From the NCBI GenBank assembly GCA_018369555.1, contig JAGZCC010000028.1:1-28353 (forward strand): DNA of 28,353 nucleotides, read 5' to 3'. Under the pieces are notes generated by a model. The model had not been told where the DNA came from. It searched no databases and worked only from the letters and a program-made list of their open reading frames with translations. This DNA comes from Thomasclavelia spiroformis. Lineage in GTDB: Bacteria > Bacillota_I > Bacilli_A > Erysipelotrichales > Coprobacillaceae. Positions 8,011 to 17,099 of this stretch are shown piece after piece. Within the stretch, counting starts at the first letter, position 1. Every line of letters starts with the position of its first letter. The position numbers and the translations under genes were made by a program.

Positions 8011-8355
8011 ATGTATAGGCCAAAAGCACCGTTCAATGTAGGGTTTATGTTGTTAAACCCTACATATACAAAAGTTCAGGGAAAAGAAATCCCGACATAT
8101 CCGGAAGAAGGAGATATTATAAACTGCTCTTTCCTGACGTTTGGCGGAACACTAAGCGAAGCAAACGGGATATTAAGTATAAAAGATACCGCAAACATAG
8201 AAACATGGTACACACCGGAAATTAAAAGCGATACACGCCTAAAACGTCTTGACGATGGCAAAGTATTTTCAATTTTAGGAGAGCCGGAGGATATTGAATA
8301 CAGGCATCAGTTTTTGAAGTTTAAAGTAGAGAGGCTAAGGGGTTCGCGTGGCTAG
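8011..8355 (+). CDS. Head closure/stopper protein, probable
   Basis: A 114-residue beta-rich protein in the slot where HK97- and SPP1-like phages encode the head-closure (stopper, gp16-like) protein. It has the family pattern: an early proline-rich start, then YPEEGDIINCSFLTFGG, a WYTPEIKSDTRL segment and a compact C-terminal strand. This resembles head-tail joining proteins that read T...W.P.i..gdri near this point. The stop overlaps the next gene by 8 bases. The ribosome binding site is weak (GAGG, rather distant), so translation may depend on the upstream gene. Assigned by position and fold pattern. Confidence 0.55.
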   Translation: MYRPKAPFNVGFMLLNPTYTKVQGKEIPTYPEEGDIINCSFLTFGGTLSEANGILSIKDTANIETWYTPEIKSDTRLKRLDDGKVFSILGEPEDIEYRHQFLKFKVERLRGSRG

Positions 8356-8755
8356 AAAAGGAAAAGCAAACTGTACTATGTCATTTTCAGGTGTAGATGA
8401 TATATTGCAGGACATAGAAAAATTAGGCGGCGATCTTCCTAAAGCTATAGAAAAGGCAGTTATAAAATCCGGTGAAGCTGCTACAAAGGAATTTCAAAAA
8501 GTTATCGGGATGCACTGGTATTCAGGCATTACTGAAGATTCATTGGTGCAGGATTTAAAAGTCGAAAATGTTAGAAATAAAATAACGCTAAAAACAGGTT
8601 TTGACATAGAAAAAGGCGGTATAGCAGCAGTATTTTTAGACCGCGGAACACCAGCACAAAAGCCGGTTAATTTTGTGAGGAAGATTAGAAGAAACAAAGA
8701 TGTCAGGGCGGCGATAGAAGAAACGTTAGAAAAGGAGGTTGAAAAGCTGCTATGA
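8348..8755 (+). CDS. HK97 gp10-like tail completion protein
   Basis: A 135-residue protein of the HK97 gp10 family, which helps complete the neck and join tail to head. Typical features are the N-terminal helix with VDDILQDIEKLGGDLPKAIEK, a conserved glycine-rich turn, the segment FLDRGTPAQKP before the C-terminal helix, and a basic stretch VRKIRRNKD. Translation starts at a GTG preceded by AAGGGG, overlapping the head-closure gene by 8 bases. The end overlaps the next gene by ATGA, so the three neck genes are translationally coupled. Confidence 0.85.
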   Translation: MARKGKANCTMSFSGVDDILQDIEKLGGDLPKAIEKAVIKSGEAATKEFQKVIGMHWYSGITEDSLVQDLKVENVRNKITLKTGFDIEKGGIAAVFLDRGTPAQKPVNFVRKIRRNKDVRAAIEETLEKEVEKLL

Positions 8756-9102
8756 AAGATAAATTGTTTATATTGCTAGAAACGTTGGGATATGACGTAT
8801 ATGAGCAGGGCTCATTTACCAGCAGCGATGAATACCCCGATCATTTCTTTACAGCATGGAATGATGATACAGAAACGTTAGAACATTATGACAATAAGGA
8901 AAGCGGTTATGTGTGGTATTTCACTATCAACTTCTATTCTATCGATCCGCGCATGGCAGTTGATGTTTTGCTTAAAGCAAAAGAATTATTAATAGCAAAT
9001 AGCTGGATTGTACCCGGCAAAGGGCATGACGTATACAGCGATTCTAAAAACCATTCAGGGCGAAGTATAGAAGCGATATTTATAGAAAAGGAGATTAATT
9101 AA
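8752..9102 (+). CDS. Tail terminator protein, probable
   Basis: A 116-residue alpha/beta protein starting inside the stop of the gp10-like gene (ATGA). It sits between the gp10-like protein and the major tail protein, the normal place of the tail terminator (gpU/gp17-like ring protein that ends tail tube growth). Its layout agrees: an N-terminal helix (KLFILLETLGYDVYEQG), a beta strand with WYFTINFYS, a helix with VDVLLKAKELLI, and a C-terminal strand. No catalytic motif is expected or seen. The assignment depends mostly on synteny and secondary-structure pattern. Confidence 0.6.
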   Translation: MKDKLFILLETLGYDVYEQGSFTSSDEYPDHFFTAWNDDTETLEHYDNKESGYVWYFTINFYSIDPRMAVDVLLKAKELLIANSWIVPGKGHDVYSDSKNHSGRSIEAIFIEKEIN

Positions 9103-9103
9103 A

Positions 9104-9766
9104 ATGGCAGAAAATATATTTAAAAATTTACGCGGTCTTAGAAAACTTATGATCGCAACATTAACAGCAGATACAGAAGCTTCACTGACATATGATACAC
9201 CGGTTAGATTTGCAGGAGTTAAAGAAATTGGGGGAGAAGCAGAAGAAAGCTCTGCAACAGATTACTACGATAATCAGGCGGCTATAGTTGTAACTGCGGA
9301 AGGTGCGGATACATACTCTTTAATTACAACTGTTTTAGAAGATATAGTGCGCGGTAAAATCGAAGGAAGAAAAGCCGACGAAGAAACAGGAGAATATTTT
9401 GGCACACCCCTAAAACGTCCTTATGTTGCGATTGGTTTTATCGCAACAGATACAGAGGGCACAGACTGGTATTATTGGGTTTATAAAAATAAAATTACAG
9501 GCGGTAAAGAAAAGCATATTACTCAAGATGATGGGACAGAAACTACTAATTTAGAATGGACCGCAACATCTATTTATACACAGCATAGATTTGCTAAAGC
9601 TGATAATGAACCAATGAAATTCTATCGAATTAAAGCAGGTGGAACTGTAACAGAGCAAAAGTTTTTTGAAAAAGTATATGATCCTGACACTGCCTCATTA
9701 CCAGCTTCATATCAAAGCAATGTAAAAGAAACTAAAACAGAAAAATCAGTAAGCGGAGGCAATTAA
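9104..9766 (+). CDS. Major tail protein (phi13 family)
   Basis: This is the subunit of the tail tube. At 220 residues it matches phi13-type major tail proteins. These share the opening N-x-x-G-L-x-K-L, an alternation of short strands, the TDYYDNQAA element, the RPYVAIGF segment near residue 105 and the YWVYKNKITGG segment. The gene has a strong ribosome binding site (AAAAGGAG) and is followed two bases later by the tail chaperone gene, which is the standard arrangement. The C-terminal ~25 residues are polar and repetitive (K-E-T-K-T-E-K) and may be exposed. Confidence 0.9.
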   Translation: MAENIFKNLRGLRKLMIATLTADTEASLTYDTPVRFAGVKEIGGEAEESSATDYYDNQAAIVVTAEGADTYSLITTVLEDIVRGKIEGRKADEETGEYFGTPLKRPYVAIGFIATDTEGTDWYYWVYKNKITGGKEKHITQDDGTETTNLEWTATSIYTQHRFAKADNEPMKFYRIKAGGTVTEQKFFEKVYDPDTASLPASYQSNVKETKTEKSVSGGN

Positions 9767-9768
9767 CA

Positions 9769-10131
9769 ATGGAATTAAAATTAAATATTTACAATGAATT
9801 AGACGAGGTCGTTAAGACGTATACAAGAGACAGCTACTCTATAAAAATGGGACTATTAAAAAGAATAATTACAATTATAGACTTAGATGCTCTAGCTAAA
9901 TGTTTAAAAGCTAAAACAAATGAAAGCAACGCTTCATTAATCAGCTTGATTTATAATTTAGCATTAAACAGCTATGATACTGTCTTAGATTTAATGAAAG
10001 ATGTTTTTAAAGGATTAACAGAAGAGGAATATAACACAGTACATTTAGATGAAGTAATAGATACTATTATCAATTTAGGAAAATATACATTCAGCACAAT
10101 AGGAATTGCCGGAAAAGATAGAAAAAACTAG
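9769..10131 (+). CDS. Tail assembly chaperone gpG
   Basis: A mostly helical protein of 120 residues between the major tail protein and the tape measure gene. In long-tailed phages this position encodes the gpG chaperone that coats the tape measure during tail assembly. The last sense codons are AGA AAA AAC, then TAG. They form a canonical slippery heptamer followed by a hairpin, so a fraction of ribosomes should shift by -1 and make the longer gpGT product. Recognition is by position, size and the frameshift signal, since gpG sequences diverge greatly. Confidence 0.85.
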   Translation: MELKLNIYNELDEVVKTYTRDSYSIKMGLLKRIITIIDLDALAKCLKAKTNESNASLISLIYNLALNSYDTVLDLMKDVFKGLTEEEYNTVHLDEVIDTIINLGKYTFSTIGIAGKDRKN

Positions 10132-10355
10132 ATAAGGGAAGTGTTAAAGCTTCCCTTTATGAAATAATTTTTGAAATTGAAATGCTGCTGTCTAAACAGT
10201 TTCCTTTATTAGACCCTATGACTATAGATGATAAAAGAGCTATAGAAGTATTTACGTTTATTAGGGATTTAAATAATTTCAATGATAAATATGAAGATGC
10301 AGAACCGGAAACAAAAAACAGCAAAAAAAGAAATATGATCGCTGTAAGCGATTAG
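9769..10355 (+). CDS. Tail assembly chaperone gpGT (-1 frameshift product)
   Basis: The -1 frame is open from the slippery site to the TAG at 10353-10355, adding 75 residues that begin LDKGSVKASL and contain helices typical of gpT (for example AIEVFTFIRDLNNF). This extension has no ribosome binding site or start codon of its own near the junction, which supports production only by frameshifting. The fused protein would have 195 residues. In lambda-like systems gpT tethers the tape measure to gpG, and the ratio of gpG to gpGT is critical. The extension ends 17 bases before the tape measure gene. Confidence 0.85.
10122..10157 (+). promoter_or_regulatory. Programmed -1 ribosomal frameshift signal
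   Basis: The slippery heptamer A AAA AAC (10122-10128) is in the correct phase of the gpG frame and directly precedes its TAG stop. Five bases later a stem of 8 pairs begins: AAGGGAAG (10134-10141) with CTTCCCTT (10150-10157) around an 8-base loop. Heptamer, spacer and stem fit the established rules for -1 frameshifting. Confidence 0.88.
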
Positions 10356-10372
10356 TAACGGGAGGTGGTTGA

Positions 10373-13300
10373 ATGGCAGATAGAGAAAGTATTTACGGAA
10401 TTAAATACGAAGTTAATATAGACGATTTAAAAACATCTGTAGCGGAAGCAAGAAATAAAATAAAACAGGCTAATGCTGAATTTAATGAATCGGCAAGTAA
10501 GCTTGACAATTGGGCTGATTCTGTAGACGGTGTAAGCGCAAAACTGAAACAGCTGAACACTGTTTTAGAAGCTGAAAAATCAAAATTAGCACAGAACCAG
10601 AAACAATACAACAGTACTATTGATTTAATAAATAAATATACAAATGATATAGATGAATTAAAGCAGAAAAAACAGCAGGCAATAGAGCAGTACGGTGAAG
10701 AATCAAGCGAAGTAAAAGAATTAAACAAAGAAATAAATAGACTAGAGCGTGCGCAATATAAAGCAGTCGATACCGCGGAAAAGCTAAAAACGACTATTTC
10801 TAATCAGCAGGCGAGTGTAAACAGGACAGAACGTTCGATTAACAACTATAATGAAGAGCTTGAAGAATTAAAAGAAGCGCAGCGCAGGGCTGAAAGTTCA
10901 GGAAGAAGTTTAAAAGAAGAACTTGAAGATATAAGAAAAACCAGCGATAAGATCGAAAGTTCTGTAGGTGAGCTGGCGGATGGATTTACGATTGCCAAGG
11001 GGGCAATAGCCGGATTTATTGCTAACGGTTTAAATAATTTAATTTCAGGCTTAAAAAGTTCAATCGAAGAAACAAGAGAATATAGAGCAGAATTAGGAAA
11101 ACTTCAAGCAACAGCGCAAACTACAGGATCGTCATTTGATAATGTAAAAGATAATCTAAGAGAAGTAAACGCAATTACAAATGATACCGGCGCAGGAGTA
11201 GAAGGATTAAATAACTTATTAAGTGCTAATTTTGACGGTAAATTGCTTAATGATATTACTGATCAGCTATTAGGAGCTTCAATAAAATGGAAAGATACAC
11301 TTAAATTTGAAGGGCTCGCAGACGGGCTGCAGGAGACTTTAGCAACCGGTAAGGCTGTTGGACCTTTTGCAGAGCTTTTAGAAAGATGCGGAGCAGTTTT
11401 AGAAGATTTTGATAAAGGGTTACAGAAAGCAATAAAAAGCGGCAATCAGCAGCAATATGTACTTGATTATTTATCTAAATATGGATTAAAAGATGTTAAA
11501 GAAGCCTACGAGCAAAATGAAAAAGCACTTATAGATAGTGCTAATGCTACATTTGATTTTAATGACCGTATGGCAATGATGGGAAAAAAAACAGAGCCTA
11601 TAGTCGCTTCTGTAAAAAAAGGTTTTATAACTTTATTTGATGAAATTGTTAAAGGTACAGATAGCGCAGATATAGAAGGATTTGCAGATGATATAACAGG
11701 AGGCTTTAATAAAATAAAGGGCGGTATTTCATGGTTTAAGAGCAATTTGAAGCCTATAACTGTTCTAGTTGCCGGTTTAACTGCTGCATGGCTAGCTAAT
11801 AAAAATGCGCAGTTACTAGCTAATGGTGCTGCTATAGCAACAAAAGCCACAACTATATTAATGACGGGTGTAACCAAAGGGGCTACGCTAGCAACAAATG
11901 CACATACATTAGCTACTAATGGCGCTACATTAGCGCAGAAAGCATTTAATTTAGCGCAGAAAGCCAGCCCTTTAGGAATGGTTACTACTTTACTTATTGG
12001 TGCTACTGCTGCAGTAGGAAGCTATATTTTTTCTTTAGCAAACGAAAAAACGGAGCATGAAAAAAATATAGAGGCAATGGATAAAGAGATAGCCAGCAGA
12101 AAAGAAATAATCAATAGTCAAAAGGAAGCTATAGCTTCCGGCTTAGGGGAAATTGAAAATACAAAAGCATTAAATAATGAGCTAAAAAACTTAACAGACC
12201 AGAACGGTAAAGTAAAAGCCGGATACGAAGGGCGCGTAGGGTTTATTTTAAATGAACTAAACACAGCGCTAGGCACAGAAATGAAACTTAATAACGGAGT
12301 TATAGAGGGCTATAAGGATCTTAGCGGACAGATTGACAATATGATTGAAAAAAAGCGCGCTGAAATAATTCTAGAAGCTCAACTTCCGGCTTATAAAGAA
12401 GCAGTTACAAAGTCTTTAGAGGCACAGACAAAAGCAAATAAATTAAATGCAGAGCTCACAGAACTCAATATTGAAAAAATGACAAAAGAAGCTGAATTAG
12501 TAAAAAAATTTGGTGCAGACTGGAAAAATGACATAGAAGCAAAAACAAGCGGTCTGTTCTATCAGTGGTCGCAGCTGGAACATGATACCGCAGTAAAGGA
12601 AAAAGAGTTCAACAAGCAAAATAAGATAGTTAAAGGCTATTATGACGATATCGCGACGTATGAAGCTAACGCGACTAGATTAGCTAGCGGAAATGCAGAA
12701 GAAATAGCCAAAATAGAAACGAGTATATTAGCAAAAAAAGCAACTACCACGCAGGAACAAAAAGCACTTTTAGAGCAGCGGAAGCAGGCAGAAGAAGCAC
12801 ATTTACAGTATTTAAAAGATAAATACAAAGGAACAAACGACACTATAGAACTGCAGCAGATAGAATCGCAGCAAAGAAAAGTCCAGAACGTTCAAAATGA
12901 ATTAGATGCAATGACCTCAACTGTCGATACAAAAAAAGGAGGATACGTAACTGCATGGGATATAATGAACAATGTGGTATTAGGTATTCTCAATTCAAAA
13001 AAAGATCAGTTTTCAAAGGCGGGGGCAGACAGTGCCGAAGCGGTTAAAAATGGTATGAACAGCAAAGGAACACCGTTATTTACAGCCGCAACAGTTTTAG
13101 CGCAGAATTCAGCTGATAAATTTTACAATGAATACCAGAAATTTTACGATGCCGGCGCACATGCTGCAGACGGAATAGAAAAAGGGTCAAGCAGTAAAAA
13201 CAATTCGATTTTTGGTGCTATGGCTTCATTAGCTTCCGGAATGGTAAAAACATTTAGGAAAAATTTAGAGATTAAATCACCGTCAAGAATATTTATGAAA

Positions 13301-13630
13301 CTTGCTTCATATATACCGGAAGGAATTAAAAAAGGAATAGAGCGAAATAAAGGCAGAGCTATTAGTGCAGTAGAAAAAATGACAAATGAAGTAGCGACAG
13401 CTGGTGAAAAAATAAAAAGCAATATCTATTTAAATGATGTTAAAACTAAGCTGAAAACTACAATTGCTAAACAGGCACCACAAATGGCGCTTGCAGATGC
13501 CGGATCTTCAAATATAAGCAATGTTACATTTAATCAGTATAACACTTCACCTAAGGCATTAGACAGCTTAGAAGTATATAGAAACACACAAAAGCAGATT
13601 AATTTATTTAAGAAATGGAGGGGGCAGTAA
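10373..13630 (+). CDS. Tail tape measure protein
   Basis: A 1,085-residue protein whose length should set tail length. The N-terminal ~200 residues are coiled coil, rich in lysine, glutamate, glutamine and asparagine. The middle is alanine- and glycine-rich with hydrophobic segments near residues 462-480 and 535-555, the usual membrane-inserting part of tape measures. Another coiled coil spans about residues 560-860. The C-terminal third includes an IKSPSRIF motif that is widely conserved in siphophage tape measures. No lysozyme or peptidase domain is evident. The ribosome binding site (GGGAGGTGG) is strong. At the usual 1.5 angstrom per residue this predicts a tail of roughly 160 nm, an inference from the general rule. 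Confidence 0.95.
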   Translation: MADRESIYGIKYEVNIDDLKTSVAEARNKIKQANAEFNESASKLDNWADSVDGVSAKLKQLNTVLEAEKSKLAQNQKQYNSTIDLINKYTNDIDELKQKKQQAIEQYGEESSEVKELNKEINRLERAQYKAVDTAEKLKTTISNQQASVNRTERSINNYNEELEELKEAQRRAESSGRSLKEELEDIRKTSDKIESSVGELADGFTIAKGAIAGFIANGLNNLISGLKSSIEETREYRAELGKLQATAQTTGSSFDNVKDNLREVNAITNDTGAGVEGLNNLLSANFDGKLLNDITDQLLGASIKWKDTLKFEGLADGLQETLATGKAVGPFAELLERCGAVLEDFDKGLQKAIKSGNQQQYVLDYLSKYGLKDVKEAYEQNEKALIDSANATFDFNDRMAMMGKKTEPIVASVKKGFITLFDEIVKGTDSADIEGFADDITGGFNKIKGGISWFKSNLKPITVLVAGLTAAWLANKNAQLLANGAAIATKATTILMTGVTKGATLATNAHTLATNGATLAQKAFNLAQKASPLGMVTTLLIGATAAVGSYIFSLANEKTEHEKNIEAMDKEIASRKEIINSQKEAIASGLGEIENTKALNNELKNLTDQNGKVKAGYEGRVGFILNELNTALGTEMKLNNGVIEGYKDLSGQIDNMIEKKRAEIILEAQLPAYKEAVTKSLEAQTKANKLNAELTELNIEKMTKEAELVKKFGADWKNDIEAKTSGLFYQWSQLEHDTAVKEKEFNKQNKIVKGYYDDIATYEANATRLASGNAEEIAKIETSILAKKATTTQEQKALLEQRKQAEEAHLQYLKDKYKGTNDTIELQQIESQQRKVQNVQNELDAMTSTVDTKKGGYVTAWDIMNNVVLGILNSKKDQFSKAGADSAEAVKNGMNSKGTPLFTAATVLAQNSADKFYNEYQKFYDAGAHAADGIEKGSSSKNNSIFGAMASLASGMVKTFRKNLEIKSPSRIFMKLASYIPEGIKKGIERNKGRAISAVEKMTNEVATAGEKIKSNIYLNDVKTKLKTTIAKQAPQMALADAGSSNISNVTFNQYNTSPKALDSLEVYRNTQKQINLFKKWRGQ

Positions 13631-13633
13631 GCA

Positions 13634-14482
13634 ATGTTTAGATTAGAAGTAGAAAATGAAAAAAAAGAAAAAATAGAGCTTACGAACTCTCCATTTTTTG
13701 AAAGTGTAGCTATTGAAGGACTTCTACCCCCTCAGGCAGCAGTTAATTCTAGCGCTGTAGCTAATGCAGACGGTGAAACATTTAACAGCGCAAGAGTAGG
13801 AATAAGAGATGTAACTATTGATATTAAACCGGCTTTTCCCGTTGAAGAAAACAGACAAAGACTGTATACATATTTCAAATTAAAAAAGCAGTTAAATATC
13901 TACTTTAAAAATAAAAATAGAGATATAGTAACTGCTGGGATCGTTGAGGGTTTTGATGGTTCGTTGTTTGAACAAAAGCAGCTTATTTCAATAAGCATAA
14001 AATGCCTAGATCCATATTTGAAAGACAGTGCCGAAAGTGTAGCAGACATGGCTAATATTATAGATAATTTTGAGTTCCCTTTTTCTATAGATGAAGAAGG
14101 TATACCATTTTCAATAATCGATAAAGCATTAACGCAAAATATTTTTAATGCCGGCGACGTTGAAACAGGTATGATTATAGAATTAACTGCAAACGGTGAA
14201 GTAATAAAGCCTACTATATACAACGTCGAAACACGAGAATATTTTGGACTTGATTTTACAATGCAGTTAGGTGATGTGATTAGAATCAACACAAATAAAT
14301 TTAATAAAAAAGTTGAATTGATCAGGTACGGTGAGACAAGAAATATTATTAACAATATTTTAAAAGGCAATAAGTGGCTAACTTTACAGGTTGGCGATAA
14401 CTTATTTACTTATACCTGTGAAGCTGGAGAAGAAAATTTAAGCTTCAAATTTACCTATTCTAACCGCTATGAGGGGGTATAA
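13634..14482 (+). CDS. Distal tail protein (Dit, siphovirus tail component)
   Basis: A 282-residue protein that should form the hexameric hub at the tail tip. The N-terminal half has the Dit pattern: an early F-x-E-S segment, LLPPQAAVN, then REVT-like strands (VGIRDVTIDIKP) and an arginine-rich turn ENRQRLYTYF. The C-terminal half is a galectin-like beta domain ending with LSFKFTYSNRYEGV, a typical Dit ending. It follows the tape measure gene by three bases and precedes the Gp37-like gene by one base, consistent with one baseplate operon. Confidence 0.88.
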   Translation: MFRLEVENEKKEKIELTNSPFFESVAIEGLLPPQAAVNSSAVANADGETFNSARVGIRDVTIDIKPAFPVEENRQRLYTYFKLKKQLNIYFKNKNRDIVTAGIVEGFDGSLFEQKQLISISIKCLDPYLKDSAESVADMANIIDNFEFPFSIDEEGIPFSIIDKALTQNIFNAGDVETGMIIELTANGEVIKPTIYNVETREYFGLDFTMQLGDVIRINTNKFNKKVELIRYGETRNIINNILKGNKWLTLQVGDNLFTYTCEAGEENLSFKFTYSNRYEGV

Positions 14483-14483
14483 C

Positions 14484-15536
14484 ATGGAACTGTTTATTTT
14501 AAATAAAGCATTTGAAATTATAGATGTTTTAGATACCTTTAAAAGTTTGGAATGGGTAAAGAGATATTATGAAACCGGCGATTTTGTATTAAACTGCATT
14601 GCAGATAATAATACAGTCAATTCGCTTGTAAACGGATATTATCTGGCAAGAGAAGATGATGATAGATTAATGATTATTGAAAAAAGAAATTTAACTACAG
14701 CAGCAGAAACAGGGAATGTCATAGCGTGTTCTGGGCGTTCTATAGAAGCCATTTTAGAGCGCAGGATAATCTGGAGACAAACTAACAGCAAGACTAATGA
14801 AACAGCAGAAAGCTTTATTAGAAGGCTTATAGATGAAAATGCTATTAATCCAGCGGATTCTAAAAGAAAAATACCTAATTTACAATTAGGTGCTTTAAAG
14901 GGATTTACAGAAACAATAGATAAGCAGGTAACAGGGGATAATCTGTTAACTGCAATTATAGAAATATGCAAATTATATGATTATGGTTTTAAAATTACTA
15001 TGAATGATGAAGGGTATTTAGTGTTCGATCTTTATCGAGGTGAAAACAGGAGTTACAGTCAAGATGTTAACAGCTATGTAGTTTTCAGTGATGAATACGA
15101 CAATATTATTAATACTGATTATGAATATGATGAAAGCAGTTTTAAAAACACCGCGTTAATCGGCGGTGAAGGTGAAGGGACTGATAGAAAATATCAATCT
15201 ATAGGCAACGGTGGAGGAATGGAACGTTATGAAATGTTTGTGGACGCAAAAGACATTTCAAGCAACAATAACGAGATAGCAGCTGATGAATATAACAAGT
15301 TATTAATTGAACGCGGAGAAGAAAAGTTAGCGGAAAACAAAGAAATTGAAAAATACTCCGGCGAAATAGAAACAACGTTAACATACAGATATAAAGAAGA
15401 TTATAATTTAGGGGATACGGTGCAGACAGTTGATAAATACGGAATCGAAGCAAGCCCAAAGATATTAGAAATTATTGAAAGTGAAAACGAAAACGGTTAT
15501 AGAATAGTGCCGACTTTCAGCACATTGGAGGTGTGA
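14484..15536 (+). CDS. Gp37-like tail protein (siphovirus ReqiPepy6 Gp37 family)
   Basis: The start at 14484 is chosen because GAGGGGG lies six bases upstream; the earlier ATG at 14469 overlaps that binding site and the previous gene. The 350-residue protein has the Gp37 family pattern: an N-terminal ILNKAFEIIDVLDTF, then SLEWVKRYYETGDFVL, a CSGRSIEAILERRII segment near residue 90, and a C-terminal part with YKEDYNLGDTVQ and a final strand. This family replaces the tail-associated lysozyme/protease hub in many Firmicute prophages and forms the central tail spike platform. No peptidase motif is seen. Its last bases overlap the region just before the next gene. Confidence 0.85.
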   Translation: MELFILNKAFEIIDVLDTFKSLEWVKRYYETGDFVLNCIADNNTVNSLVNGYYLAREDDDRLMIIEKRNLTTAAETGNVIACSGRSIEAILERRIIWRQTNSKTNETAESFIRRLIDENAINPADSKRKIPNLQLGALKGFTETIDKQVTGDNLLTAIIEICKLYDYGFKITMNDEGYLVFDLYRGENRSYSQDVNSYVVFSDEYDNIINTDYEYDESSFKNTALIGGEGEGTDRKYQSIGNGGGMERYEMFVDAKDISSNNNEIAADEYNKLLIERGEEKLAENKEIEKYSGEIETTLTYRYKEDYNLGDTVQTVDKYGIEASPKILEIIESENENGYRIVPTFSTLEV

Positions 15537-15538
15537 TA

Positions 15539-16669
15539 ATGACATTAATTACAGGGTATTATAATTCCTTGAACGGGGATAGAAAATATAACGCAGAAAC
15601 AATGAGCAGGTATTTTGCTGGGCTCTTTACGCGCGGAGTTCTGCAAAATTACAAAGATAAATTTGTTGTAACATCTAGCGGCGGCATGAAAGTAAAAATA
15701 CCAACGGGAAAAGCATTTTTCAGTGACGGGAAATGGATAGAAAATACCGCAGATATTACATTAACAGTAGATCAAAGTGATGTTATTTTGAATCGTATAG
15801 ATAGAATTGTACTACGAAATGACAAAAACGAAGGTGTAAGAAATGCTAGTATCGTATTAAAAAAAGGAGTGCCGGCTAGCGACCCTATCGCTCCAGCGTT
15901 GCAGATTGACAGCAATGTAGAAGAAATGAGCTTATGCACTATTAGAATTAATAAACTAGCAGAAAGCATAACGCAGGCAAATATCACTAATACAATACCG
16001 GATACAGAGGTATGTGGATATGTAACAGGATTAATAAATCAGGTCGATACAAGCGATTTATACAAGCAGTATGAAACTGCATATAAAGAATTTCAAACAG
16101 CTAGTGAAAATGATTTTAATGAATGGTTCCAGACATTAAAAGAAAAATTAGCAACTTCTACATTACTTAGACAGTACACTAACAGTACTGTAACAACTCA
16201 ATCAAATCAAAAAGTTATTGAAATTGGAATACCGCAGTATGAGCCGGCTTTAGATATATTGAATGTATATGTCAATAATTTATGGCTTATTGAAGGTAAA
16301 CATTATACTAAGACTAAAACAACAGTAACATTAACAAGCCCTTTAGAAGCTGGACAGGATGTATATTTTGTTGTTTTCAAGTCGATTGATGGAGAAAAAG
16401 CAACAACAGTAATAGAGCAGGTAGAAGAACTGCAGCAGACAAAAGCAGACAAAAAAGTATCAAGGGGAGTTTTATTATCGACTAAATGGGTTGGTAAAAA
16501 ACAAACCTTAACGGTAGATGGTGTTTTATCTAACAGTATTCTAATTGTTGATACGGGTACAGGCGGCGTTAAAGCTACTGAACAGGGAACAGGTACAGTA
16601 ACATTTAAATGTGATGTAACACCAGCAGAAAATATAAATGTAAGGATAATTAATTTAGGTATAGAATAA
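15539..16669 (+). CDS. Upper baseplate (BppU-like)/receptor-binding protein
   Basis: The start at 15539 has GGAGGTG five bases upstream; an alternative GTG at 15533 would lie inside that site. The 376 residues begin with TLITGYYNSLNGDRKYNA, the hallmark of a large family of Firmicute baseplate proteins whose N-terminus binds Dit. Residues ~30-150 form the family's beta-rich module (GGMKVKIPTGKAFFSDGKW). A short coiled coil follows (near residues 180-205). The C-terminal ~170 residues contain two small beta domains, one with an LNVYVNNLWLIEGKHY segment. As the last structural gene before the terminator, it is the best candidate for the tail's receptor-binding protein. Confidence 0.8.
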   Translation: MTLITGYYNSLNGDRKYNAETMSRYFAGLFTRGVLQNYKDKFVVTSSGGMKVKIPTGKAFFSDGKWIENTADITLTVDQSDVILNRIDRIVLRNDKNEGVRNASIVLKKGVPASDPIAPALQIDSNVEEMSLCTIRINKLAESITQANITNTIPDTEVCGYVTGLINQVDTSDLYKQYETAYKEFQTASENDFNEWFQTLKEKLATSTLLRQYTNSTVTTQSNQKVIEIGIPQYEPALDILNVYVNNLWLIEGKHYTKTKTTVTLTSPLEAGQDVYFVVFKSIDGEKATTVIEQVEELQQTKADKKVSRGVLLSTKWVGKKQTLTVDGVLSNSILIVDTGTGGVKATEQGTGTVTFKCDVTPAENINVRIINLGIE

Positions 16670-16764
16670 GTGATATAATAGCGGATGTTAAGTATCAGTA
16701 AATAGTTTTTATCCTTTTGAATATCATTTGTGTTAGAAATTTTATTAGTAGTTATTAACGCAAT

Positions 16765-16799
16765 AAAAAAGACACTTTTAGCAATTAAGTGTCTTTTTT
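16765..16799. terminator. Bidirectional Rho-independent terminator
   Basis: AAAAAAGACACTT (16765-16777) pairs perfectly with AAGTGTCTTTTTT (16787-16799) around a 9-base loop. T-runs occur on both strands. It can end the rightward late operon and the leftward repressor transcript. The repressor's stop codon lies at the edge of the loop (16785-16787). Confidence 0.85.
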
Positions 16800-17006
16800 A
16801 CATTCTATTAACATCTTATACCCCATAGCATTTAGTATTTTGTTCGCATCTTCAAAACTAAAATTTTTCTTATTTAGTATTTTAGTTAGTCCTTGAGGTT
16901 TAATATTTAATTTTTCAGCTATTTCTCTTTGTGTCATTTTACTATCAAGCATTATTTTTTTAATTTCAATTATAAGATGTTCATTATCGGTATAAACAAT
17001 ACTCAT
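16785..17006 (-). CDS. XRE/Cro-type phage repressor
   Basis: A 73-residue protein on the opposite strand to its neighbours, made almost entirely of a helix-turn-helix DNA-binding domain. Residues ~23-48 (TQREIAEKLNIKPQ and the following recognition helix) match the XRE/lambda Cro fold. There is no extra domain for cleavage or dimerisation, so it looks Cro-like rather than CI-like. AAGGAGG lies seven bases before the ATG. It is transcribed divergently from the integrase operon, and both promoters contain the same operator sequence. It probably represses both its own promoter and the integrase operon. It could also be an orphan regulator of a separate master switch outside the window. Confidence 0.82.
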   Translation of the reverse strand: MSIVYTDNEHLIIEIKKIMLDSKMTQREIAEKLNIKPQGLTKILNKKNFSFEDANKILNAMGYKMLIECKKDT

Positions 17007-17028
17007 ATTTTAACCTCCTTACAATTAC

Positions 17029-17057
17029 ATAATAATATAAAATAGGTTATATGTAAA
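17029..17057 (-). promoter_or_regulatory. Promoter of the repressor gene
   Basis: On the minus strand, TTTACA (17057-17052) and TATTAT (17034-17029) are separated by 17 bases. The -10 box is 22 bases upstream of the start codon. An operator copy lies between the two boxes. Confidence 0.65.
17031..17051. promoter_or_regulatory. Operator copy O2 (degenerate)
   Basis: This 21-base site matches the perfect operator at 17106-17126 at 17 positions: arms AATAATA and GGTTATA around the spacer TAAAATA. It lies between the -35 and -10 boxes of the repressor promoter and overlaps the -10, consistent with autorepression at lower affinity than O1. Confidence 0.6.
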
Positions 17058-17099
17058 TAAGAAAAGATTAAAAATACTACAAAAAGTATTACAAAACGG

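Noticed and set aside
13144..13422. Long minus-strand open frames across the tape measure and other late genes
   Set aside because: They are antisense to well-supported genes, lack ribosome binding sites, and their serine/leucine/isoleucine-rich products are typical of reversed lysine/glutamate-rich coding DNA.
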